Origin: CAWIJJ01 sp963836405
GTDB taxonomy: Bacteria; Acidobacteriota; Terriglobia; Bryobacterales; Bryobacteraceae
Assembly (NCBI GenBank): GCA_963836405.1
Contig: CAWIJL010000003.1
Coordinates: 434,001 to 498,000 of the forward strand
Direction of reading: 5' to 3'
DNA length: 64,000 bases
Numbering within the stretch: the first letter of the stretch is position 1; every line of letters starts with the position of its first letter. Position numbers and translations under genes: made by a program. The notes beneath the pieces were generated by a model, which saw only the letters and a list, made by a program, of their open reading frames with translations, was not told the origin of the DNA and made no database searches. This document shows positions 9,389-18,286 of the stretch, piece by piece.

Positions 9389-9415
9389 GCCGCCGGGGCG
9401 TGTCGCCCGGGCGGC
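9389..9415 (+). terminator. GC-rich hairpin between rpsO and pnp
   Basis: GCCGCC at 9389-9394 pairs with GGCGGC at 9410-9415. The inner GGGGCG (9395-9400) pairs with CGCCCG (9404-9409) except at one position, around a TGT loop. The sequence 3' of it has only a weak T tract (GGTTTT, 9421-9426), so it could be a leaky terminator or attenuator. In E. coli the rpsO-pnp spacer carries the RNase III hairpin used for PNPase autoregulation; a similar role is possible here. Confidence 0.55.
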
Positions 9416-9524
9416 GTATTGGTTTTCCTGTCAACTCCAGTCTCAAACGGTCCGGGGCATGAAGTCCCTGCCGATTCGTGACTGGCCGGAAAACAAGATT
9501 CCGGTCGTGGAGGTTTAGAAAAGA

Positions 9525-11627
9525 ATGTCTCATTCCGTTGAAGTGGATCTGGGTGGCCGGATCGTTACCCTCGAGACGGGTAGGATGGCCAAGCAGGCGA
9601 ACGGCGCGGTCGTCGTTCGTTCCGGTGACTCGGTGGTCCTTGTCACCGCATGTATGGCCGAGCAGGCCAAGCCGGGAGCCGGGTTCTTTCCGCTCACCGT
9701 GGATTACCGCGAATACACCTACGCAGCCGGCAAGATCCCGGGCGGGTTTATCAAGCGCGAAGGACGTCCTTCGGAGAAGGAAATTCTCACCAGCCGGCTT
9801 ATCGACCGCCCCATCCGTCCGTTGTTCCCCGAAGGGTTCCTGAACGAAACCCAGATCATCGCGATGGTGCTCTCGGCCGATCCCGAGCAGGACCCGAACT
9901 CGCTGGCGATTGTCGGCGCCGCCGCGGCGCTGGCCATTTCCGATATCCCGTTCCCGTATGTGCTGGCCGGTGTGCGCGTCGGCATGCGCGAGGGCCAGTA
10001 CGTAGCCAACCCGACTTATACGGAAGGGCGCGAGTCCAAGCTGAACATCGTGGTGGCCGGCACCGAAGACGGCATTGTCATGGTGGAAGCCGGAGCCCGC
10101 CAGGTATCCGAGCAGGATGTACTCGGCGCCATCGAATTCGGCCACGATTGCTGCAGAAAGATTGCCGCCGCGATAAAGGAACTGGTCAAGGCCGCAGGCA
10201 AGCCCAAGCGTGAATTTGTTCCGCCGGCGCTCGATGCGGAACTCTATGCCGCAACCGAAAAGCAGGTGCGCGCCGAGTTGACGGACGCCCTGGACACCCA
10301 GAAGCATCCGAAACTCGAGAGCTATGCCCGGGTGGCGGCGCTCAAGAAGCAGGTTGTGGAAGCGGCCGGTGAAGAGAAGGCCGAAGCCGCCGCGAAGTGC
10401 TACGACGCCCTCAAGGAACGCGTCTTCCGCGACGAGATGCTGAAGAATCACCGGCGTCCGGACGGGCGCGCTTTCGACGAAATCCGGAACATCACAATCG
10501 AAACCGGGGTCCTGCCCCGGACGCACGGCTCGGCGCTCTTCACTCGCGGTGAGACGCAGGCACTGGTCACGGTCACGCTCGGCACCAAGGAAGACGAGCA
10601 GCGCATCGAACTGCTGGAACCGGGCGAAGGCGCCACCAAGCGGTTTATGCTGCACTACAACTTTCCTCCGTTCAGCGTGGGCGAAGTCGGTTTCATGCGC
10701 GGTCCCGGACGGCGCGAAATCGGGCACGGCGCACTGGCGGAACGGTCGCTGACCGCGATGATCCCGGATGAGGCTGCGTTCCCCTACACCCTGCGCGTAG
10801 TGAGCGACATCCTCGAATCGAACGGTTCGAGCTCGATGGCGACGGTGTGCGGCGCTTCGCTGGCGCTGATGGATGCCGGCGCGCCGATGGCCTCGCACGT
10901 AGGCGGTATCGCTATGGGCCTGGTGATGGAAGGCAAGGATTACGCCGTCCTCACCGATATTGCGGGCGCGGAAGATCATTATGGCGACATGGACTTCAAG
11001 GTCGCCGGTACGCGGGAAGGCATCACCGGCCTTCAGATGGACATCAAAATCCCCAACGTGACCACGGCCGTCATGAAGGAAGCGCTCGAACAGGCGCGGC
11101 GGGGACGGTTGTTTATTCTCGACAAGATGTTTGAGGCGATGGCTAAAGCGAACACAGCGATTTCCCAGTTCGCACCACGCATCTACACCCTGCACATTCC
11201 GACCGATAAAATCCGCGACGTCATTGGACCTGGCGGCAAAGTGATTCGCGGCATCATCGAGCAGACCGGCGTGAAGATTGACGTCGAAGACGACGGCACG
11301 ATTCACGTAGCGTCGGCCGATGAAGCATCCGCCAACAAGGCCATTCAGATCATCTCGGACCTGACCGCTTCCGCCGAAGTGGGCAAGACGTATCTCGGCA
11401 AGGTGGTTCGCCTGGTGGACTTCGGCGCGTTCGTCGAAATCTTCCCCGGTACCGACGGCCTGCTCCACATCAGCGAGATCGCTGAAAACCGCATTAAGGA
11501 TGTCCGCGACGAACTCAAGGAAGGCGACCAGATCCTGGTTAAGGTGCTGGCGCTCGAGGGCAACAAGATCAAGCTCAGCCGCAAGGCCGTGCTCCGCGAA
11601 CAGCGCGAAAAACTGAAAGCCAAGTAG
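9525..11627 (+). CDS. pnp: Polyribonucleotide nucleotidyltransferase (PNPase)
   Basis: Phosphorolytic 3'-5' exoribonuclease, a trimeric ring and core degradosome enzyme. 700 aa. Order: first RNase PH domain (RIVTLETGRMAKQANGAVVV, with FFPLTVDY), alpha-helical linker, second RNase PH domain (LPRTHGSALFTRGETQALV, with DFKVAGTREGITGLQMDIK), KH domain (IRDVIGPGGKVIRGIIEQTG) and S1 domain (GKVVRLVDFGAFVEIFPGTD). Starts at the ATG at 9525 with GGAGG upstream. Length and all domains are normal. Confidence 0.98.
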   Translation: MSHSVEVDLGGRIVTLETGRMAKQANGAVVVRSGDSVVLVTACMAEQAKPGAGFFPLTVDYREYTYAAGKIPGGFIKREGRPSEKEILTSRLIDRPIRPLFPEGFLNETQIIAMVLSADPEQDPNSLAIVGAAAALAISDIPFPYVLAGVRVGMREGQYVANPTYTEGRESKLNIVVAGTEDGIVMVEAGARQVSEQDVLGAIEFGHDCCRKIAAAIKELVKAAGKPKREFVPPALDAELYAATEKQVRAELTDALDTQKHPKLESYARVAALKKQVVEAAGEEKAEAAAKCYDALKERVFRDEMLKNHRRPDGRAFDEIRNITIETGVLPRTHGSALFTRGETQALVTVTLGTKEDEQRIELLEPGEGATKRFMLHYNFPPFSVGEVGFMRGPGRREIGHGALAERSLTAMIPDEAAFPYTLRVVSDILESNGSSSMATVCGASLALMDAGAPMASHVGGIAMGLVMEGKDYAVLTDIAGAEDHYGDMDFKVAGTREGITGLQMDIKIPNVTTAVMKEALEQARRGRLFILDKMFEAMAKANTAISQFAPRIYTLHIPTDKIRDVIGPGGKVIRGIIEQTGVKIDVEDDGTIHVASADEASANKAIQIISDLTASAEVGKTYLGKVVRLVDFGAFVEIFPGTDGLLHISEIAENRIKDVRDELKEGDQILVKVLALEGNKIKLSRKAVLREQREKLKAK

Positions 11628-11649
11628 GCCAGGCCTCCGGGCCTGACCT
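11626..11649. terminator. Hairpin at the pnp 3' end
   Basis: CAGGCC (11630-11635) and GGCCTG (11640-11645) form a perfect stem around TCCG, extended by AGG/CCT beyond one mismatch. It sits on the pnp stop, between convergent genes. There is no T tract, so if it works it would be a bidirectional or Rho-assisted stop. Confidence 0.45.
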
Positions 11650-11657
11650 GCCGGGTC

Positions 11658-13049
11658 TTACCACAATTCGTGAAGCGGCGCGAACTGCCAGGGTCCGGTT
11701 TGCGGGACGTATTCGAAACCGCGGCCCAGCGGATCGTCGCGGCGGATGGTGGTCCAATCGATCCCGACGGCCGAATAAATCGTCGCTTCGATATCCTCCG
11801 GGTAGACATACCGGTTCTGGGACCAACCGAAATCGACTGTGTCCGCGCCGCTCTCATTGGTCTTGCCGATGATGCGCCCTCCACGCGTGCCGCCGCCGGC
11901 GAAAACGGCGAACTGCTGCGGCCAGTGATCCCGCCCGGCGGCGCCGGAAAGCGCGCCGACGGTGCGGCCGAACTCGCCGGCCATCACCACCAGGGTCGAA
12001 GCGAGCAGTCCGTTTGCCTTCAGATCTCCCAGCAGCGTGCCCACCGCGTTGTCCAGGGTCTTGGCGCGCGCGGGCAGGTTGTTGGCGGCGTAGATGTTGG
12101 AATGCATATCCCAGCCGTCGTTGGAGGTGATCTGGATGAAGCGCGTGCCCTGGTCCGCTTTGATCGCCTTGAGAGCCACCAGGCAGGCATTGCCGAGCGC
12201 GGTAGAGCCGTAGCGGGCGCTATCGGCGGCGGTATAGGCGAAGGCCTCGTTAACTACCGGGTTATACATCAGACCGGCGGCGGCGGCGTAGAAATTGTCG
12301 TAGTCGTCGGGCGCGTCGCCGAGCGGTGAGTTCACGCGCAGGCCGTGGTCGAGGGTATGCAGCAGGTTCCACCGATCGTTGAACGTGTTCTGTCCGTCGG
12401 GATGTTTCGTGTTGGCGATGCCGCCGGTGGACGGCGTCACCTTGAACGGCGCATAGGCGGCCGGCAGATATCCGGCGCCGACTCCACCGCCCGAGTTGAG
12501 GGCGAGGAAAGCCGGAAAGACCTGCCCCGGACGGCGGAACTTATCCTTCTCAATGGCCACGATGCTGCCGATGTTGGGCGCGATGTTGCCGAGCGCCGCC
12601 GCCGGATTGCGGCCGATCTGCGTCCAAACCTGTGCCAGCGAATGCACGAGGGCGTGTGAGCGGACGGAACGCACGATGGTGTAATCGTCCACCATTCCGG
12701 CGAAGTTCGGCAGGAGCCCGGTGGGGAACAGCATCCCGCCGATCGTCTCGGGGTTGAAGGTGGTGGGGGTGACGCCGGGCACCATTTTCAAATCGAACGT
12801 ATCGGTGTGGCTGGGCGCGCCGGCCAGAAGAATGAAGATCACGTTTTGCGCGGTGTTTTTGGTGGCGGCTCCCGAGGCCGTCACCTCCGCCGCGCGCGCG
12901 TAGCGCTCGGTCAGAAACGCGCCGCCCACGCCTCCGCCGAGCAGTTCAAAAAAGCGCCGCCGCGTCCAGTGGGGACGGTTGAAAAACGTCTGGTTCGTCC
13001 AGGGGCGCTTCTTCAACTCGCGATTGATTTTTTCCTGTTCGTTCGACAT
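11658..13049 (-). CDS. DUF1501 protein, Tat-exported (sulfatase-fold)
   Basis: 463 aa. The N-terminus has a twin-arginine signal (TRRRFFELLGGGVGGAF at about residue 29). The body shows the DUF1501 alkaline-phosphatase/sulfatase-like fold: NVIFILLAGAPSHTDTFDLK near the start, later GWDMHSNIY and VVMAGEFGRT. DUF1501 genes are typically paired with DUF1549/DUF1553 genes in Planctomycetes and Acidobacteria, and here the partner lies 12 bp upstream in the same direction. The molecular function is not established. Probably located outside the inner membrane. Confidence 0.9.
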   Translation of the reverse strand: MSNEQEKINRELKKRPWTNQTFFNRPHWTRRRFFELLGGGVGGAFLTERYARAAEVTASGAATKNTAQNVIFILLAGAPSHTDTFDLKMVPGVTPTTFNPETIGGMLFPTGLLPNFAGMVDDYTIVRSVRSHALVHSLAQVWTQIGRNPAAALGNIAPNIGSIVAIEKDKFRRPGQVFPAFLALNSGGGVGAGYLPAAYAPFKVTPSTGGIANTKHPDGQNTFNDRWNLLHTLDHGLRVNSPLGDAPDDYDNFYAAAAGLMYNPVVNEAFAYTAADSARYGSTALGNACLVALKAIKADQGTRFIQITSNDGWDMHSNIYAANNLPARAKTLDNAVGTLLGDLKANGLLASTLVVMAGEFGRTVGALSGAAGRDHWPQQFAVFAGGGTRGGRIIGKTNESGADTVDFGWSQNRYVYPEDIEATIYSAVGIDWTTIRRDDPLGRGFEYVPQTGPWQFAPLHELW

Positions 13050-13061
13050 GCCGCCTCCGCG

Positions 13062-15071
13062 CTAATAATTGAAAACGAAATCCACCTTGTTGTAGAGCGA
13101 CCACACCAGGTTCTGAACGGCCGCCGTCCGCGTGCTGCCGGAGGCCGGAATGGCTGCCCGGCTCGCGGCCATCTCTTCGGCCGTGGGAAAGCGCGAAAGG
13201 ATATTGAGGTACAGGGTGTCGATCAAGTCATTATTGCCCTTCGTCAGATTGCGGGCGATGAGCTGGCTGCCGTTGGCTCCCGTTGCCTTGGAGCGGTTCA
13301 CCACGAAGGTGTTGTTCATCAACTGAAGCGCCTGCGCGATGGAGCCCTCGGGCTTACGCGGCTGATCGTCGCGATTGCCGCGCAGAAAGCTGTCGAGAAA
13401 GGTGACGGCGTTCCCATCGCCGTTCGGCACACCGGCTACGTCGGGCAACTGCATGGCGTAGGCGACGCGGGGTGAAGTGTCGGCGCGCCCGTTGTAGGTG
13501 TAGGAAGGAAACCTCCCGCTCGATTGCGCGACGGCGTCGTGGACCTCCTCGGCCCATAGCCGCCGCACGAATTTGCGAGCGAAATAAGATTCCCACTCGG
13601 CCTTCCAGGTTCCCGCATACCGGCTGGAAAGTTGGTAGGTGTCGGAGTTGACGATCTCCCGCATCAAGGCTTTGAGATCGTAGCCGCTGCTGACGAAGTG
13701 CTCGGCAAGGGCCTTAAGCAGAGCCGGGTTGGACGGCTGGAGGGTCCAGGGGGCGGGCGGCGGGTTATCGGGATCGAGGCGCGCCGGATCGAACGTGTCG
13801 GGCGGGTCAACCAGGCCGCGGCCGAAGAAATACGCCCACATGTAGTTCACCGTGGCGCGCGCGAACTGAAAGTCGGACGTGATGCTGCGAGCCAGCGCCA
13901 CGCGGTAATTCTCTCCCGCTTTGGGCGTCTCGCCGGTGAAGATATACTCCGGCGGAACATAGAAGCACGGCTGCCCCGATTTGCAGCCCGCCGGAGCAAC
14001 ACGCGCCGGACGGTTGCCGGTCTTTGTGTTCAGCGTGTAGTCGTTGGTGAAGCCCCGCTGGTCATCCAGCACCGACCAGTAGTAAACGTTGTTATTCGTC
14101 GAATCGTAGCGGACCCGCGCGAGTTGCGTGTGCGACAGGAAAGAAGCCAGTTGCCACGCCTGGTAGCGGGTGGTGCCGGTGGCCCAGACGCTGAGCGCAT
14201 CGGTGTGGCCACGGCCGTTGTGACAAAGCAGGCAGTTCACGTGCGCGATGCCGAGAAAGGTCTGGAACACGGACGCGGTCATCGCATCCGTGAGGTCCTG
14301 GTTGGGACCGCCGGTGATAAACCCGTTCAGCAGATAGTTGTTCGGACCGTTGGTGTAGCTGTTGTCGTTATTGGCGGCGATCAGTTCGGTGGCGATCTCG
14401 TTGTACGGCCGGTTCCGGGCGAGCGAATCCCGGATCCACTCGTAGAAAGCGTTGCGGCCCTGCGCGAAGCGGTTCAGCCCGGTGCTGGGCTTGTTGATGG
14501 AGTTCTGGTAGAGGTCGCCGAAATACATGGTCCACTTGTCCACCCACTCGGGCGCTGTCAGAAGTTCGTCAATTAGCGCCGCGCGCTTGCCGGCGCGGGT
14601 ATCGGTCACGAACGAGAGCACGCGCTCGGGCGTGGGAATGCGTCCGGTGAGGTCGAGCGTCACTCTCCGGATGAACTCCCAGTCGGTAGTCTGCCCGGCC
14701 GGAGCGATGCCGTGCTTTTTGAAATCGGCGTAGATGTAAAAATCGATGGAATCGCGGGCCTGCGCCCGATTCACCACCCCGGCCCGGCCGTCGAGCAATC
14801 TCGCCGCCGCGGCCTCGCGCCCGCCGAGCATCGCCGTCACCTGACTGGTGGAGGAGGCGAGTTGGTGAAAGCGGCGGGAGCTCCGCCCTTCCGCGATTTC
14901 ATCCGGAACGAAGCGGTCCCGATCGATTCCGAAGTACGAGCAGTCGGCATGCTCGATGGTCAGTTGCTGGTCCGCCGCGGGCGGATCCCCGCTCGCCCAA
15001 GCCAACCATAGCGTGGAAACACAAGCCAGCGAAATACCGGCAATTGAAAAGCAGATCCGAGGCAGGTTCAT
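13062..15071 (-). CDS. DUF1549/DUF1553 (planctomycete cytochrome-associated) exported protein
   Basis: 669 aa with an N-terminal hydrophobic signal (ICFSIAGISLACVSTLWLAW). DUF1549 is marked by DWEFIRRVTLDLTGRIPTP and ELLTAPEWVDKW; the C-terminal DUF1553 by RATVNYMWAYFFGRGLVDPP and VNSDTYQLSSRY. A single CLLCH (CxxCH) in the middle may bind one c-type heme, or may be an electron-transfer relic. The ATG at 15071 has a strong GGGAGGGG about 6 nt upstream. Cotranscribed with the DUF1501 gene. The pair is thought to act on an extracytoplasmic substrate, but function is unproven. Confidence 0.88.
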   Translation of the reverse strand: MNLPRICFSIAGISLACVSTLWLAWASGDPPAADQQLTIEHADCSYFGIDRDRFVPDEIAEGRSSRRFHQLASSTSQVTAMLGGREAAAARLLDGRAGVVNRAQARDSIDFYIYADFKKHGIAPAGQTTDWEFIRRVTLDLTGRIPTPERVLSFVTDTRAGKRAALIDELLTAPEWVDKWTMYFGDLYQNSINKPSTGLNRFAQGRNAFYEWIRDSLARNRPYNEIATELIAANNDNSYTNGPNNYLLNGFITGGPNQDLTDAMTASVFQTFLGIAHVNCLLCHNGRGHTDALSVWATGTTRYQAWQLASFLSHTQLARVRYDSTNNNVYYWSVLDDQRGFTNDYTLNTKTGNRPARVAPAGCKSGQPCFYVPPEYIFTGETPKAGENYRVALARSITSDFQFARATVNYMWAYFFGRGLVDPPDTFDPARLDPDNPPPAPWTLQPSNPALLKALAEHFVSSGYDLKALMREIVNSDTYQLSSRYAGTWKAEWESYFARKFVRRLWAEEVHDAVAQSSGRFPSYTYNGRADTSPRVAYAMQLPDVAGVPNGDGNAVTFLDSFLRGNRDDQPRKPEGSIAQALQLMNNTFVVNRSKATGANGSQLIARNLTKGNNDLIDTLYLNILSRFPTAEEMAASRAAIPASGSTRTAAVQNLVWSLYNKVDFVFNY

Positions 15072-15195
15072 CTACCCCTCCCTATGCGCGTTGGCGCTAT
15101 TTTATGACAGTTCAACCCCGCTTTTCACCAGGAGTTTCTGTCCCAGAAGGATTGCCCGGCTCCGGGCCGGCGGCAATTCGGCTATTCTGAAGGCC

Positions 15196-16197
15196 ATGAA
15201 TCGCGCCATTTTGTGTCTGGCGATGTTGCCGGCGGTCGCGTTTGCGGCTCCCTGCACGGTGGCAAAGGCCGAATGTACTGAATGGATTACAGTGGGCGGC
15301 GGCCCCTCGAGATCGCTCGTCTATCGAACCTACCCGCTGGATACGCGAAACGAGGAAATCATTCGCGCGGTGATCGTAATTCACGGCGCCAACCGGGATG
15401 CCGATAACTATTATCGAACCGCCCTGGCGGCGGCTTTCCTGGCGGGTGCGCTCGAAAACACCCTCGTGATTGCGCCGCGGATCGCATCCAACGACGGTCG
15501 CGGGTGCCGCGATTCGCTGGCCGAGAACGAAGTCAGCTATAGTTGCACCGGGAACAGTTGGCGCAGCGGGGGCACGTCGATCAGCCATCCCAAGGTCAGT
15601 TCCTTCCATTTTGTGGACGACATCCTGCGAAAATTGGCGCGCAAGGATGTCTTTCCCAATCTCAAAGCCATTGTTGTTTCGGGCCATTCGGCTGGCGGGC
15701 AGTATGTGAACCGCTATGAAATGTCCAACACCGTGCACGAGACCCTGGGCGTGCCGGTGACTTACGTGGTGTCGAATCCCTCCAGCTACGCCTACCCGGA
15801 CAACACGCGCCCCACCTCGGACGGCAAGGACGTTCGCGCCTTCTCCGACGCACGCAACTGCACGACTTTCGACCGCTGGCCGTACGGGTTCCAGGGGCGG
15901 AGCGGGTACGCCGCGGCCATTCCCGACGACCAGTTGAAGAAGCAGCTTGCAGCACGCCCGGCAACCTACCTGTTGGGCGAAATCGATATTCTGCCGCTGG
16001 GCGGGTTCGATTCCTCCTGCCCGGCAATGGCACAGGGACCGACCCGCCTGGCGCGCGGCCAGGCATTCGGCGCCTACGTTAAGAAGAAGTTCGACGCATC
16101 GCACGAGATCAAAGTAGTGCCGCTTTGTGGGCACAACGCCCGCTGCATGTTCACTTCGGAAGCGGCGCTGCCGGTGCTGTTCCCGCCCGGCAAATAG
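15196..16197 (+). CDS. Secreted alpha/beta hydrolase
   Basis: 333 aa with a Sec signal (MNRAILCLAMLPAVAFA, cut before APC). The core is an alpha/beta hydrolase: VIVIHGANRDADNYY supplies the oxyanion region, VVSGHSAGGQYVNRYE is the nucleophile elbow GHSAGG, and the late CGHNARCMF carries the likely catalytic histidine. Several cysteine pairs fit an exported protein. Substrate unknown. The ATG at 15196 is preceded by TATTCT (15183-15188) with 7 nt between and no well-spaced Shine-Dalgarno, again leaderless-like. The 124-bp gap to the DUF1549 gene holds divergent promoters. Confidence 0.82.
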   Translation: MNRAILCLAMLPAVAFAAPCTVAKAECTEWITVGGGPSRSLVYRTYPLDTRNEEIIRAVIVIHGANRDADNYYRTALAAAFLAGALENTLVIAPRIASNDGRGCRDSLAENEVSYSCTGNSWRSGGTSISHPKVSSFHFVDDILRKLARKDVFPNLKAIVVSGHSAGGQYVNRYEMSNTVHETLGVPVTYVVSNPSSYAYPDNTRPTSDGKDVRAFSDARNCTTFDRWPYGFQGRSGYAAAIPDDQLKKQLAARPATYLLGEIDILPLGGFDSSCPAMAQGPTRLARGQAFGAYVKKKFDASHEIKVVPLCGHNARCMFTSEAALPVLFPPGK

Positions 16198-16300
16198 GGC
16201 ACCAGGCGCGTCGCGGGCGGGGCGCGGCGGCCGATACCGGAGTACGCCATCCTGCTGCCGGTGTGACATAATGTGAAATCCTTCGAAACGGGTCATTGCA

Positions 16301-17422
16301 ATGCAGGACAAGACGTTCACCAGGCGGGCCGCCCTGTTCGGCGCAGCCGCCTTGCCTGCGGCCGCGGCGGCGCAGGCGCAAACACCCTCAGGCAAGCGTG
16401 TTGTGATTGCCAGTGCGAACCGCGGTGGTCTGGGCGTTTCCTGTTGCAATACGGCCAGCGCGTGGATACGCGGCGGCAAAGACACGCTGGAGGCGGTCGT
16501 CGCGGGCGTGAACCTGGTGGAACTGGACCCGCGCGAGAGCAGCGTGGGGTACGGCGGACTTCCCAACGAGGACGGCGTGGTGGAACTCGACGCGAGCTGC
16601 ATGCACGGGCCGTCGCGGCGCGGCGGCGCGGTAGGGGCACTGCGCAATATCAAAACGCCTTCCAAGGTGGCGCAGTTGGTCCTGAGCGAGACCGACCACA
16701 TGATGCTGGTGGGCGAGGGCGCGCTGCGGTTCGCCAAAGCGCACGGGTTGAAAGAGGAGGATCTGCTGACCGAGGAGTCGCGCATCGCGTGGCTCACCTG
16801 GAAGCGCAACCTGCGCACCCCGGACGGGCACAGCAACTGGGAATCGGGTGTGGACGCGCCGCCTCCGGCCAAAAAGATTGCCGAGCTGAAGGAAATGTTC
16901 CCCGAGGCATCGGAGGAAGTTCTGGCGCAGGCTTGGGACTACGCCATCCATCCGCCGCACGGCACGGTCAATTGCATCGCGCTGAACGAAAAGGGCGAGA
17001 TGTCGGCGGTCACCACCACCAGCGGTATGGCCTGGAAGATTCCGGGGCGATGCGGGGATTCGCCGAACATCGGAGGCGGTCTGTGGCTCGACCAGGATAC
17101 CGGCGGCTGCGGATCTACCGGACGGGGCGAAGAGAATCTGCGCGTATGCGGAGCGCATACGGTGGTGGAAAACATGCGCCACGGGATGTCCCCGAAGGAG
17201 GCGGCGCTCGACGCGTTGAAGCGCGTGGCGCGGAACTTCGGCAGCGACGAGAAGCGCCTCGCTGAAATCGATCTGACGTTTTATGTCTTGCGCAAGGATG
17301 GGGAATTCGCCGGGGCCGCGCTGTGGGGACCGGGTAATGGCCGGATTACGAGGTACGCGGTTTGCGAGGGAGAAGGGCCCGGACGAGAAGAAGTGTGTGC
17401 GTACCTGCTCGAACGGAAGTAG
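16301..17422 (+). CDS. N4-(beta-N-acetylglucosaminyl)-L-asparaginase (Ntn hydrolase), Tat-exported
   Basis: Cleaves the GlcNAc-asparagine bond of N-linked glycopeptides. 373 aa, with a Tat signal (FTRRAALFGAAALPAAAAAQ). As in the family, the precursor should cut itself just before T222 of PPHGTVNCIAL, making this threonine the nucleophile. The beta subunit then shows TTTSGMAWKIPGRCGDSP and DTGGCGSTGRGE, the substrate-binding loop. The alpha part has SSVGYGGLPNEDG and DASCMHG. A CATAAT at 16267-16272 could be its -10. No Shine-Dalgarno is evident. It follows the secreted hydrolase by 103 bp. Confidence 0.93.
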   Translation: MQDKTFTRRAALFGAAALPAAAAAQAQTPSGKRVVIASANRGGLGVSCCNTASAWIRGGKDTLEAVVAGVNLVELDPRESSVGYGGLPNEDGVVELDASCMHGPSRRGGAVGALRNIKTPSKVAQLVLSETDHMMLVGEGALRFAKAHGLKEEDLLTEESRIAWLTWKRNLRTPDGHSNWESGVDAPPPAKKIAELKEMFPEASEEVLAQAWDYAIHPPHGTVNCIALNEKGEMSAVTTTSGMAWKIPGRCGDSPNIGGGLWLDQDTGGCGSTGRGEENLRVCGAHTVVENMRHGMSPKEAALDALKRVARNFGSDEKRLAEIDLTFYVLRKDGEFAGAALWGPGNGRITRYAVCEGEGPGREEVCAYLLERK

Positions 17423-17626
17423 CTTGTTGCGTTTTACAGCGCAAGTCGTGTAGATTCTGAGGGAAAGATTCGATTACAATGAAACAAATTCCTCCGACCG
17501 GCATCCGATAGACCTGGGAATCTGAAGATACATGGATGTTTGATCGCGGAGGTAGTTGGTCAGCGGTTGCTGTCTTCCTGATGCGAACTAACAATTTGAA
17601 GTCAGAATGGGAGCTCGGGTAGCGCT
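17423..17626 (+). promoter_or_regulatory. Leader and promoter region of the respiratory supercluster
   Basis: 204 bp with no gene. The respiratory operon must start here. TACAAT at 17475-17480 is the best -10 match, but I see no -35 at the right distance. This gives a 5' UTR of roughly 140 nt. The Shine-Dalgarno before actA is weak. Confidence 0.35.
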
Positions 17627-18286
17627 ATGTCCCAGCTCTTTCACCACAGCGCCAACACATGGGCGCGCGGGTCGATCATCGGCGTGGTGTTTCTTGTCGG
17701 CTTCGTCGCCTGGGCGTGGAATGGGATCATTCGTTCGGACTACACCACTCGGGCGGACACGCCGCGAGAGCAGCCGGTGCCGTTCAGCCACGCTCACCAC
17801 GTCGGCGGCCTCGGAATCGACTGCCGGTACTGCCACACTTCGGTGGAGACGTCGAGTTTCGCCAACGTTCCGCCCACTAAGACCTGCATGAACTGCCATT
17901 CGCAGATCTGGAGCACGAGCCCCACGCTCGAACCGGTGCGCGCCAGTTTCCGTACGGGTGAATCGATCAACTGGACGCGAGTCCACGATCTGCCCGATTT
18001 CGTCTATTTCAACCACAGCATTCACGTGAACAAGGGTGTGGGTTGCGAAACCTGCCATGGGAGAGTCGACCGGATGCCGCTCATGGCACAGCAGGCCTCG
18101 CTGCGCATGCAGTGGTGTCTGGACTGCCACCGCAATCCGGAGAAATTTGTAAGACCGCGCTCCGCCATCACGACCATGGGCTACCAGCCGCAGGGCGACC
18201 AGGAACAGCTCGGCCGCCAACTGGTGCAGGAATACAAAATCCTGGATGCGCGGACGCTTACCAGTTGTTCAACTTGCCATCGATGA
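17627..18286 (+). CDS. actA: ACIII subunit ActA, pentaheme cytochrome c
   Basis: Heme subunit of alternative complex III, the quinol:cytochrome c oxidoreductase that replaces bc1. 219 aa. An N-terminal membrane anchor (GSIIGVVFLVGFVAWAW) is followed by five CxxCH sites: CRYCH, CMNCH, CETCH, CLDCH and CSTCH. Extra histidines (FSHAHHVGG, FNHSIHVNKG) are probable distal ligands. Five hemes match the known ActA. Its stop overlaps the actB start (ATGA). Confidence 0.93.
   Translation: MSQLFHHSANTWARGSIIGVVFLVGFVAWAWNGIIRSDYTTRADTPREQPVPFSHAHHVGGLGIDCRYCHTSVETSSFANVPPTKTCMNCHSQIWSTSPTLEPVRASFRTGESINWTRVHDLPDFVYFNHSIHVNKGVGCETCHGRVDRMPLMAQQASLRMQWCLDCHRNPEKFVRPRSAITTMGYQPQGDQEQLGRQLVQEYKILDARTLTSCSTCHR

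Noticed and set aside
9375..11468. A 697-codon open frame antisense to pnp
   Set aside because: Shadow of PNPase; composition and lack of any motif argue against coding.
15112..16872. A 586-codon minus-strand frame opposite the hydrolase and asparaginase
   Set aside because: It spans two real plus-strand genes and their intergenic region and has no family features.
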